From Bacillota bacterium (GTDB taxonomy: Bacteria; Bacillota; UBA994): a stretch of DNA of 11,415 nt. The notes beneath the pieces are model-generated. The model was not told the DNA's origin and ran no database searches. It saw only the letters and a list, made by a program, of their open reading frames with translations. This document shows positions 5,496 to 11,415 of the stretch, one piece after another. The DNA is taken from contig QLUS01000045.1 of the NCBI GenBank assembly GCA_018725535.1, positions 1 through 11,415 of the forward strand, written 5' to 3'. Both the position numbers and the translations under genes were made by a program. Numbering within the stretch: the stretch's first letter is position 1; each line of letters starts with the position of its first letter.

Positions 5496-6350
5496 CACGG
5501 GCGCGGCACGCGAAAGCAGGATGTTATCTATCAAGCGCGTTGCCCCTACGCGCGCCGCCACAGCAATTAGGGCCGCGGAACTACCTGACGTGTAAGGGTC
5601 GAAGGTTAGCGGGTCGACAACCGCAACGTAGTCAATGGCGATGAAGCTCCCTTGACGCAAGCTCTCGTGCACGGCAGCCTCTAAAACTGCTGCCTTGCGC
5701 TCCCCTGCCTGCCACAGCGCTGCCGCCGCAAACAGACCGCAGGAGATAAGCTTGGCAGTCTCCCGGTCCGTGGGGGTCAGGAAAACATTACGACTGCTCA
5801 TAGCCAGCCCATCGGCCTCACGCACCGTGGGGCAAACCACAACTCTTAGGGGGAAATTAAGGTCATCCACCATTTTGGTAATTACCGCGACCTGTTGGGC
5901 GTCCTTTTGGCCAAAGTAGGCCCGCGTCGGGCGTATGATGTTAAAAAGCTTGGCGACGACAGTGGCCACCCCCGCGAAATGGCCGGGCCGCATGCTGCCT
6001 TCCAGACACTCTGTCGGTCCGTGCACAGTTACCACAGTGCTAGGCCCTGGGGCAGACGGGTACATTTCGTTAACAGCGGGCACAAACACACAGTCTAGTC
6101 CGAGCGGGCTAAGGAGCGCAAGGTCGCGCTCTAGGTCGCGCGGGTAGCGCGCTAGGTCTTCGCCGGGGCCAAACTGCGTGGGGTTAACAAAGATACTTAC
6201 TACAGAGCGCATGTTCTCGGCGACGGAGTACCGTACGAGACTGAGATGCCCGGCGTGGAGATAACCCATGGTCGGGACAAACCCGAGCGTATCTGCCCCA
6301 AACGTAGATCGCACATGTTGCATTTCAGCTATGGTAGTAACAACTTTCAT
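5493..6350 (-). CDS. panC: Pantothenate synthetase (pantoate--beta-alanine ligase)
   Basis: Joins D-pantoate and beta-alanine to pantothenate through a pantoyl-adenylate intermediate. The 285-aa protein has the nucleotidyltransferase signature VPTMGYLHAGH (25-35, with the HxGH pair at 32-35), FVNPTQFGPGEDLARYPR (54-71), FGQKD (146-150) for ATP binding, and the KMSKS-like region READGLAMSSRN (177-188). ATG 6350 is preceded by AAGGAGG at 5 nt spacing. It is the third of the coupled genes panD-panB-panC, 38 nt after panB. Its beta-alanine comes from PanD and its pantoate requires PanB plus a ketopantoate reductase, perhaps the DUF2520 protein encoded upstream. The stop codon forms part of the guaA promoter. 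Confidence 0.97.
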   Translation of the reverse strand: MKVVTTIAEMQHVRSTFGADTLGFVPTMGYLHAGHLSLVRYSVAENMRSVVSIFVNPTQFGPGEDLARYPRDLERDLALLSPLGLDCVFVPAVNEMYPSAPGPSTVVTVHGPTECLEGSMRPGHFAGVATVVAKLFNIIRPTRAYFGQKDAQQVAVITKMVDDLNFPLRVVVCPTVREADGLAMSSRNVFLTPTDRETAKLISCGLFAAAALWQAGERKAAVLEAAVHESLRQGSFIAIDYVAVVDPLTFDPYTSGSSAALIAVAARVGATRLIDNILLSRAAPV

Positions 6351-6388
6351 GTCTGCCTCCTTGAGGGCGAATGCCGAAAACGGCCCTG

Positions 6389-7165
6389 CTAGTGTCCGAA
6401 TGTCCCCTTAGCCACCTCATCTGCATAGTCCTTTACCACCCCGCGAATGATATCCGACAGCTTCACGAACTGCTTGGCGTGCTTGGGTATGTAGTCGCTT
6501 AGCCCTAAGACATCGCTAACAACTTGGATTTGGCCGTCGCAATGCGGTCCGGCACCAATGCCTATAGTCGGCACTTCGAGGGCCTTGGTAATCTCAGCCG
6601 CTAATTGACTTGGCATACACTCGAGCACCACAGAGAAGACCCCAGCGCCTTCTAGTGCCTTGGCATCCGCCATCAGCCGCTCTGCCGCCGAGGCCGTTTT
6701 GCCCTGCACTTTGTATCCGCCCAGCTGGTGCACATATTGCGGGGTAAGGCCAATATGCCCCATCACAGGAATGCCGGAGGATACAATTTTGGCTACTTGT
6801 TCGGCCACCGCAACGCCGCCTTCTAGCTTGACGGCAGTTGCTCCCCCTTGCTGAACGAGACGGATGGCATTACGCAACGCGTCCTCTGCTGAAAGGTGGT
6901 AAGTGCCAAACGGCATATCGCCCACGACAATAGCTCGCTTCGCACCCCGCGCTACCGCCGCAACATGATGAAGCATAACTTCCATGGTCACGGGGATAGT
7001 AGACTCTAGCCCAAGCACTACCATGCCGAGGCTGTCACCGACAAGAATCACGGGAATGCCACACTCGTCGATAAGCTTGGCCGTAGGATAGTCATAGGCC
7101 GTGAGTGCAGCTATCTTCTGGCCTGCCGACTTCATCTTCTTCAGATCATGAATTGCAACTCTCAT
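6389..7165 (-). CDS. panB: 3-methyl-2-oxobutanoate hydroxymethyltransferase (ketopantoate hydroxymethyltransferase)
   Basis: Transfers a hydroxymethyl group from 5,10-methylene-THF to alpha-ketoisovalerate, giving ketopantoate, the first committed step of pantoate synthesis. The 258-aa TIM-barrel enzyme shows LTAYDYPTAK (21-30), VGDSLGM with Asp44, VVGDMPFGTY with Asp83, and VKLEGG with Lys113 and Glu115. Asp44, Asp83 and Glu115 are the Mg ligands expected from the family. MGHIGLTPQ and GIGAGPHCDGQIQV are also present. The length is close to the usual 260-280. The ATG at 7165 overlaps the panD stop as ATGA, and AGAGGGG sits just upstream inside panD, so the two are translationally coupled. 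Confidence 0.97.
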   Translation of the reverse strand: MRVAIHDLKKMKSAGQKIAALTAYDYPTAKLIDECGIPVILVGDSLGMVVLGLESTIPVTMEVMLHHVAAVARGAKRAIVVGDMPFGTYHLSAEDALRNAIRLVQQGGATAVKLEGGVAVAEQVAKIVSSGIPVMGHIGLTPQYVHQLGGYKVQGKTASAAERLMADAKALEGAGVFSVVLECMPSQLAAEITKALEVPTIGIGAGPHCDGQIQVVSDVLGLSDYIPKHAKQFVKLSDIIRGVVKDYADEVAKGTFGH

Positions 7166-7527
7166 TTTTTGTCCCCTCTGTTTGGCAAGGGGCGATTTTT
7201 GCTGTCCACATGCACCACACGCGGCACGTGCACCCTAGCCTCCTGTGTCGACATCAGGTGGTAGCTGATGATAATGATTACATCCTGTGGCTGCACGAGT
7301 CTTGCCGCCGCGCCGTTAACGCAGATTATACCGGAGCCGCGCTCGCCTGCAATGGCATAGGTCTCAAAGCGAGCACCGTTGTTAACGACTACGACTTGCA
7401 CTTTCTCGTGCGGCAAAATATCGGCAAGGTCTAAGAGATCTGGGTCGACGGTGATACTTCCCTCGTAATTTAAGTTCGCATCAACGACAGTGGCGCGGTG
7501 AATCTTGGATTTCATCATTTCTCGCAT
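7162..7527 (-). CDS. panD: Aspartate 1-decarboxylase proenzyme (pyruvoyl-dependent)
   Basis: Decarboxylates L-aspartate to beta-alanine for pantothenate. The 121-aa proenzyme has MKSKIHRATVVDANLNYEGS, in which the Gly23-Ser24 bond is the self-cleavage site; Ser24 becomes the pyruvoyl group of the alpha chain. Lys8, and the ETYAI and GSGIICVNGAAARL segments, are also as in the family, and the length is typical (115-130). The ATG at 7527 has AAGGAG 8 nt upstream, within the end of the preceding gene, which it overlaps by 13 bp; the 3' end overlaps panB by 4 bp. This arrangement couples translation of the DUF2520 gene, panD and panB. A separate PanM/PanZ maturation factor is not seen here and is not usual in Firmicutes. 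Confidence 0.97.
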   Translation of the reverse strand: MREMMKSKIHRATVVDANLNYEGSITVDPDLLDLADILPHEKVQVVVVNNGARFETYAIAGERGSGIICVNGAAARLVQPQDVIIIISYHLMSTQEARVHVPRVVHVDSKNRPLPNRGDKK

Positions 7528-8447
7528 GGTTCATGCTCCTTTGTAATGAGTTGTCTTATTTGTGCTGCGGCGGCGGGGTTTAGTGTGCCCGCATCCCTTG
7601 CGAGCGGCAAGAGGCAGAGGGTTAGAGCACTATAGAGCTCTCGGCTACTCGCTCCCTGCGGCGAGAGCTGTGCTAGCGCCGCTACGTGCTTGGCTATCGT
7701 GCCGACGTCGCCGCGCGCAGCAGGCCCGGTCAGCGCTTGCCTAGGCCCTAAGCGCAGCGTGTTGGTGCACGCGTTAGTCAGCAAAGGGGCCATAAAGCGA
7801 AGGGCTTCTTGTTCGCTGTACCCCATAGACTGCCAGAGTTCGAGGCTGGCGCTCACTAGCCCAGTCACAAAATTCGAGGCAAAAACCGCCGCCACATGGT
7901 AGAGCGCGCGGTCGCATTCCGGCACTGTAAAGTAGCCGCGACAGAGGAGTGGGGCTAGATGCATGAGCATTTGCTCGGCAGGGGTGTCGCTAGCGGCAAT
8001 CGCCACAAATGAATTGCCCAAAGTTGCAACGGCAGACGACAATCCGGCGTCGTCCCAGCTTACCGCCGGAAAGGTATTAAGGGGGTGAAACGAAGCGACG
8101 CTCGCACCAGATTGCGCCGCAGGCGACAGCAATTCTAGCGTCGCTGCACCGCTTAGGTGTACCGCGAGTTTGCCTTTTCTCCAGGTCATTGCCCTTACAG
8201 CGTCTGCTATAGCTCCGTCCGGCGCGGCTAGAAAGATGGTATCGGCTATTGCCGAGACGTCGCGCGCTTCCACCACCTGAGCTGTGCAACCATAAGTGTG
8301 ATGCAAGGCACGCGCGAGGTCGTCCGCTCGCTCTCGTCGCCGACTGGCGATAGCGGCTAGGGGGAGCTTGGCCCGTACAAGCCCCGCGCACAGAGCTGTC
8401 CCTGCCCTCCCGACACCAATGACCCCGATGGGCGGTATCTCTAACAC
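7515..8447 (-). CDS. Rossmann-like/DUF2520 protein; candidate ketopantoate reductase
   Basis: A 310-aa dehydrogenase-like protein. Residues 7-75 form a Rossmann nucleotide-binding fold with IGVIGVGRAGTAL (GxGxxG at 11-16) followed by IASRRRERA, whose basic residues after the second strand would suit NADPH. LAAPDGAI (73-80), HLSGA (97-101), FHPLNTF (120-126) and LTGPAARGD (239-247) are the hallmarks of DUF2520 proteins. The C-terminal half is all-helical, as in 6PGDH/ketopantoate reductase relatives. It overlaps panD by 13 bp and heads the panD-panB-panC block, which otherwise lacks a ketopantoate reductase. Reduction of ketopantoate to pantoate is thus the likely job, and an unrelated reductase (PanG) has been described in Francisella; whether this protein belongs with PanG I cannot tell. 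GTG 8447 is preceded by GGAGAGGGG at 10-11 nt. Confidence 0.85.
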   Translation of the reverse strand: MLEIPPIGVIGVGRAGTALCAGLVRAKLPLAAIASRRRERADDLARALHHTYGCTAQVVEARDVSAIADTIFLAAPDGAIADAVRAMTWRKGKLAVHLSGAATLELLSPAAQSGASVASFHPLNTFPAVSWDDAGLSSAVATLGNSFVAIAASDTPAEQMLMHLAPLLCRGYFTVPECDRALYHVAAVFASNFVTGLVSASLELWQSMGYSEQEALRFMAPLLTNACTNTLRLGPRQALTGPAARGDVGTIAKHVAALAQLSPQGASSRELYSALTLCLLPLARDAGTLNPAAAAQIRQLITKEHEPCEK

Positions 8448-8487
8448 CCGCTAATGCGCCCCTCTCCATCTATAGCTTAAAGACAAC

Positions 8488-8515
8488 AAAAACCCATGCC
8501 AAACGTCAGCATGGG
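8488..8515 (-). terminator. Rho-independent terminator after coaBC
   Basis: On the minus strand CCCATGC, a 9-nt loop and GCATGGG are followed by TTTTTGTTGTCTTT. It lies 55 nt beyond the coaBC stop and 40 nt before the DUF2520 start. It should end the thpR-coaX-coaBC transcript, or act as an attenuator if the pan block depends on read-through. Confidence 0.8.
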
Positions 8516-8569
8516 CAGGAAGCCGCATCGCAAACGTCTCGGTCAAAATGATCCAAGCGAACGACGATA

Positions 8570-9748
8570 CTAGTAAAGGTCGGTTGTTCTATCCAGTATT
8601 ATATGCGCTAGGCGCTCTTTTGTCATTAGCGGCAGGGCTTCGCGCCTGCCATCCGGGAAAAGTAGCGTCGCTTCGTTGGTGTCCCCACCAAAACCGCTCC
8701 CCGCGCGTGAGATGTCGTTGGCCACAATCATATGCAGCCCCTTGGCTTGCAGCTTCATCTGCGCGTTAGCTAATAGGTCTTGGCTCTCGGCGGCAAACCC
8801 TATTTTGATAAAGTCGCCAGTAAGGCTCGCGAGAATGTCCGGGTTCTTGGCGAGCTCGAGGCTTAGCGACGATGCGGACTTCTTAATCTTTTGCTTGGCA
8901 ACCTCCGCCACACGATAATCAGATACCGCGGCAGCCATGAGCACGGCATGGCAGTCACGCGTAGCTGCCTGTACGGCCGCAAACATATCGTTTGCCGTAC
9001 GTACGGCAGTAAAACGCACGCCGTAAGGGGTGCGAAGACTTCCAGGCCCCGCGATAAGGTGAACCTCTGCGCCGCGATCACGCGCCGCCTCGGCTAGGGC
9101 GTAACCCATTTTGCCGGAGGAACGGTTGGTAATGCAGCGCACGGGGTCAATCGGCTCCTCGGTGCCGCCGGCGGTAACTACTATTCTCTTACCCATGAGA
9201 TCCCCTTTGCGGCCCAAAGCTATTTTCACGGCATCAAAGATATCCATAATCTCGGTCAGGCGTCCTCTTCCCACTGTGCCGCAGGCGAGGTAGCCTTCTC
9301 CCGGGCCGACAAAAGTCACGCCGCGCTCTTTTAGAACTGCTATATTCTCTTGCGTAACAGGGTTTTCATACATACCGTTATTCATAGCGGGGGCAATCAC
9401 GATGGGCGCGCGCGTGGCTAATGCAGTACAGCTTAGCATATCGTCAGCAAAACCGTACCTGAGCTTAGCGATGATGTTCGCCGTCGCGGGGGCTATTAAG
9501 AGCACATCAGCACGTTCAGCCAGGGCAATATGCTCTACCGCCATTTCACTGTGCAGATTGAACATCTCTGTCACTACCGGTCGGTGTGTCAGCGCCTGAA
9601 AGGTGAGCGGCTGCACGAACTCCTGCGCCGCCTCGGTCATTACTACGTCGACAATGTAGCCGGCCTTTACGAGGCGGCTAGTTAAGTCCGCAGCCTTGTA
9701 GACGGCAATGCTGCCGGTGACGCCAAGCACGATATGGTGTTTTTTTAT
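8570..9748 (-). CDS. coaBC: Bifunctional phosphopantothenoylcysteine decarboxylase/synthetase
   Basis: Makes 4'-phosphopantetheine from 4'-phosphopantothenate and cysteine with CTP, using FMN. The N-terminal CoaC flavoprotein domain has LGVTGSIAVYKAADL, a catalytic His in VEHIALAERAD, LIAPATANIIAKLRYGFADD, PAMNNGMY and the ACGTVGRGRL substrate flap with its Cys. The C-terminal CoaB domain has VTAGGTEEPIDPVRCITNRSSGKMG, AAAVSDYR, KIKK and KNPDI. The first standard start codon is GTG 9730, but this would remove beta-strand 1 and has no binding site. In frame upstream, AAAGGAG (9764-9758) is followed after 9 nt by ATA at 9748, coding xKKHHIVLGVTG as in homologues. I therefore place the start at this ATA (393 codons including stop); a sequence error or mutation of an ATG is the alternative. 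The stop is TAG. Confidence 0.95.
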   Translation of the reverse strand: MKKHHIVLGVTGSIAVYKAADLTSRLVKAGYIVDVVMTEAAQEFVQPLTFQALTHRPVVTEMFNLHSEMAVEHIALAERADVLLIAPATANIIAKLRYGFADDMLSCTALATRAPIVIAPAMNNGMYENPVTQENIAVLKERGVTFVGPGEGYLACGTVGRGRLTEIMDIFDAVKIALGRKGDLMGKRIVVTAGGTEEPIDPVRCITNRSSGKMGYALAEAARDRGAEVHLIAGPGSLRTPYGVRFTAVRTANDMFAAVQAATRDCHAVLMAAAVSDYRVAEVAKQKIKKSASSLSLELAKNPDILASLTGDFIKIGFAAESQDLLANAQMKLQAKGLHMIVANDISRAGSGFGGDTNEATLLFPDGRREALPLMTKERLAHIILDRTTDLY

Positions 9749-9777
9749 GGGCGATCGCTCCTTTCGGGGGCAAGGAC

Positions 9778-9932
9778 GCTTTCCGCTTCCCGCTGATCTT
9801 TAGTCCTCGGTTCTTAGTGCCCATTCTTCAGCCCGCAGCAGAAATTACCCTGAGTTGCATCATGTACGCCGCAAGAAGCGGCAGCTCTCACTTCTGCTGG
9901 CGGCCGAAAGCGGAAAGCGGAGAGCGGAAAGC
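9778..9932. repeat. Nested inverted-repeat element between coaX and coaBC
   Basis: Three sets of complementary arms are nested. Outer: GCTTTCCGCTTCCCGCT (9778-9794) with AGCGGAGAGCGGAAAGC (9916-9932), 15 of 17 positions matching. Middle: CCGCAGCAGAA (about 9833-9843) with TTCTGCTGGCGG (9892-9903), one bulged base. Inner: GCCGC-AAGAA-GCGGC (9868-9882). The right arm is also a 7-bp tandem repeat, GAAAGCG, in nearly four copies (9906-9932). It could be a MITE-like insertion or a structured intergenic RNA. No open reading frame of note lies in it, and no clear coaBC promoter was found in this gap. Confidence 0.6.
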
Positions 9933-9946
9933 CACTCTACCCGCGG

Positions 9947-10723
9947 CTATCCCGGCACATTAAGCTCATAAATTATCCTTAGACCTTCAAGCGTCAATTG
10001 GTCGTTAATTACGTCGATGCAGGTGGTCTCGGAAGCCACGACGGGGGCTAAGCCACCGGTGGCTATGACTTTGGCTTTTTGGCCGAGTTCTTGTTTAAGG
10101 CGCGATATCATACCGTCCACCAGTCCAGCATAGCCGAAGACTAAGCCGGATTGCATACTTTCTACGGTGTTTTTGCCAATGACCCGCTTAGGGCGCTCGA
10201 GTTCAACGCGGCTTAGTTTTGATGCACGCAAAAACAGCGCCTCGGCAGAGATGCCAATGCCGGGTGCAATTGCCCCGCCTAAGTACTCCCCGTGCGCGGA
10301 TACGACATCAAAAGTTGTCGCCGTACCAAAATCTACTACAATCGCCGGCCCACCGTAGAGGTGATACGCCGCCACGGAGTTCACTATCCTGTCTGCCCCT
10401 ACCTCGCGCGGGTTATCGGTGCGAATCTTAATGCCAGTCCGAGCACCCTCCCCCACGACTAGCGGCATACACTTAAAGAGCTTATGTACGACTTGTTCCA
10501 GAGTCCCTTGGATGGGCGGGACGACGTTAGTTATGACCACGCCGCTGACCGAACTGGGGGGATATGATGCGGCTGCGAGCAAGGCCGAGATTATGGTGAA
10601 GTACTCGTCTACCGTGCGCCTTATGTCCGTCGAGATGCGCCATGTCTCTAACCATTTGCCTTTTTCGGCTAGCCCCAGAACAATATTCGTGTTGCCGACA
10701 TCTATCGCAAACAGCATGTCCAT
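9947..10723 (-). CDS. coaX: Type III pantothenate kinase
   Basis: Phosphorylates pantothenate with ATP, the first step from vitamin to coenzyme A; the type III class is not feedback-inhibited by CoA and needs a monovalent cation. The 258-aa protein belongs to the ASKHA fold: LFAIDVGNTNIVLG (4-17, phosphate loop with Asp8), TNVVPP (65-70), the GADRIVN loop with catalytic Asp111 (109-115), VVDFGTATTFDVV (129-141), GGAIAPGIG, and ATGGLAP near the C-terminus. ATG 10723 is chosen because AGGAGG ends 5 nt before it; this gives the same length as the B. subtilis enzyme, and the frame's further 9 codons upstream are unlike the family. It follows the 2H phosphoesterase gene closely (28 nt) and lies ahead of coaBC, the next-but-one enzyme activity of the pathway. 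Confidence 0.96.
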   Translation of the reverse strand: MDMLFAIDVGNTNIVLGLAEKGKWLETWRISTDIRRTVDEYFTIISALLAAASYPPSSVSGVVITNVVPPIQGTLEQVVHKLFKCMPLVVGEGARTGIKIRTDNPREVGADRIVNSVAAYHLYGGPAIVVDFGTATTFDVVSAHGEYLGGAIAPGIGISAEALFLRASKLSRVELERPKRVIGKNTVESMQSGLVFGYAGLVDGMISRLKQELGQKAKVIATGGLAPVVASETTCIDVINDQLTLEGLRIIYELNVPG

Positions 10724-10751
10724 CCTAACCTCCTGCGTCGCGTTCATCACC

Positions 10752-11321
10752 TTAATCTAGCAGTTCTACCAGACCAAACCCTAGCCTAAACTTAGCCAGC
10801 ATACGCACGCTAGGATCAAACTGCGGGTACCACAGCTCTAGCTCCTCGATTAAGCACTCGGCCTGCAAGGGATAGTCTAGCACCTCGTGGTAAGCCGCCT
10901 TCCACTCCTGCTCACTCCAAGGGCGCCCATGTGTAGCAGAGACCAAAGTGATGTGCGGTTTCCAGTAGTCATTCGGCAGCACAAACAATTGCTCTGCCAA
11001 GTGGGTCACTAAATCCGCGCGCAGGCGAAAGAGGTTCTCATCCCCGACTACTGCCGCTCCAATCGCTAGGTGAGGTGGGCCGAAGCAGAGATACCCGTTC
11101 GCCTGCACAAGAAAGGAACCAGTCTTACGGGCTGCCTCCGCCGTGCGCTCTAGAGCTTGCCCGCGCTCCTCTGAATCTAGAAATTGTACGCGCGCGAGTG
11201 TAATGTGAAGGGGTGGCAGATGGCCCGCATACAACTTATAGCGCTTGTTAAGCGTTTCCTGTACTTCCGCCGCAAGGCTCAAGAGGCGCCCTGTGGGGCG
11301 AGCCACGAGAAATAAGTCCAC
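10752..11321 (-). CDS. 2H phosphoesterase, RNA 2',3'-cyclic phosphodiesterase family (ThpR/LigT-like)
   Basis: A 189-aa two-histidine phosphoesterase. Known members hydrolyse 2',3'-cyclic phosphate RNA ends to 2'-phosphate, or join 2'-5' ends weakly in vitro; the biological role is mostly unknown. Numbered from the GTG at 11327, the paired catalytic motifs are PLHITL (39-44, His41, Thr43) and KPHITL (123-128, His125, Thr127), about 80 residues apart as expected. The C-terminal ELELWYPQ...VRMLAKFRLG strand region is also family-like. The start is set by AGGAGG: GTG 11327 is only 1 nt from it, whereas GTG 11321 is 7 nt away and gives MDLFLVARP. It is the first gene after a recognisable promoter and is followed closely by coaX, so they are probably co-transcribed; no functional link with CoA synthesis is evident. 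Confidence 0.88.
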   Translation of the reverse strand: MDLFLVARPTGRLLSLAAEVQETLNKRYKLYAGHLPPLHITLARVQFLDSEERGQALERTAEAARKTGSFLVQANGYLCFGPPHLAIGAAVVGDENLFRLRADLVTHLAEQLFVLPNDYWKPHITLVSATHGRPWSEQEWKAAYHEVLDYPLQAECLIEELELWYPQFDPSVRMLAKFRLGFGLVELLD

Positions 11322-11349
11322 CGCCACACCTCCTGCCTTGCCTTACTCC

Positions 11350-11378
11350 ACTATATGCGACGCGTACGCGAAGTGCAA
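11350..11378 (-). promoter_or_regulatory. Probable promoter of the thpR/ligT-coaX-coaBC block
   Basis: The -10 is TATAGT (11355-11350), with a 17-bp spacer to TTGCAC (11378-11373), a moderate -35. The first start codon is about 30 nt downstream. Confidence 0.5.
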
Positions 11379-11406
11379 GAGAGCCGCCCCAAAGGGGCGA
11401 CTCTCT
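11378..11406. terminator. Strong intergenic hairpin, probably a terminator of flanking genes
   Basis: AGAGAG-C-CGCCCC, an AAA loop and GGGGCG-A-CTCTCT form a 13-bp stem with one internal C-A mismatch, followed on the plus strand by TTTTG. On the minus strand it would end whatever gene lies just beyond the window edge, although there the following sequence is only TTGC. It abuts the -35 at 11373-11378. Confidence 0.6.
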
Positions 11407-11415
11407 TTTGCATGG

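Noticed and set aside
6351..6388. Small inverted repeat in the panB-panC gap
   Set aside because: The arms are short and imperfect and there is no T tract; the gap is accounted for by the panC ribosome binding site.
7105..7434. 109-aa plus-strand frame
   Set aside because: It is antisense to the panD-panB junction, both well-supported genes, and has no convincing start site.
8077..8469. 130-aa minus-strand frame
   Set aside because: It runs inside the DUF2520 gene in another frame and is rich in Arg and Ser with no recognisable motif.
9751..9758. GCGATCGC palindrome upstream of coaBC
   Set aside because: A single 8-bp copy between the ribosome binding site and the start; without further copies it carries no meaning as a dispersed motif.

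Overview
The window reads as a piece of a Bacillota (Firmicutes, probably Clostridia-like) chromosome of medium GC content. The evidence is a T-box riboswitch, a PerR-type Fur regulator, a type III pantothenate kinase (CoaX), a B. subtilis-sized GuaA of 513 aa, strong AGGAGG ribosome binding sites with frequent GTG starts, and an archaeal-type aspartyl-tRNA synthetase of the kind many clostridia carry. There are no tRNA or rRNA genes and no CRISPR array.

Left part, 1-1520 (minus strand): an archaeal-type AspRS gene is preceded by a promoter and a complete Asp-specific T-box leader (GAC specifier, perfect terminator). The gene is cut off at its 3' end. Homology stops abruptly after residue 389 and the following DNA looks like the terminal repeat of an IS3-family insertion sequence, so class II motif 3 is missing.

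Middle, 1540-3880: a pirin-family gene lies between two near-identical 27-bp dispersed repeats. Next is a PerR-like regulator with its own sigma-A promoter and a possible autoregulatory operator. Divergent from it is a Fic-domain AMPylase, the only plus-strand gene, preceded by a coupled 17-codon mini-ORF. A hairpin separates fic from the convergent guaA.

Right part, 11415-3920 (minus strand): a coenzyme A biosynthesis cluster in the order 2H phosphoesterase (thpR/ligT-like), coaX, coaBC, DUF2520 dehydrogenase-like gene, panD, panB, panC, followed by guaA. The DUF2520 gene and panD overlap by 13 bp, panD and panB by 4 bp (ATGA), and panC follows panB by 38 bp. PanD supplies beta-alanine, PanB makes ketopantoate and PanC joins beta-alanine to pantoate. 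CoaX phosphorylates pantothenate and CoaBC turns it into 4'-phosphopantetheine. The ketopantoate reductase step has no recognised gene here, and the DUF2520 protein occupies the expected slot. A strong terminator after coaBC splits the cluster into two transcription blocks. guaA has its own extended -10 promoter built over the panC stop codon.

Most notable: the truncated AspRS with an intact Asp T-box, an apparent AUA start codon for coaBC, the DUF2520 protein as candidate ketopantoate reductase, and a 155-bp nested inverted-repeat element between coaX and coaBC.
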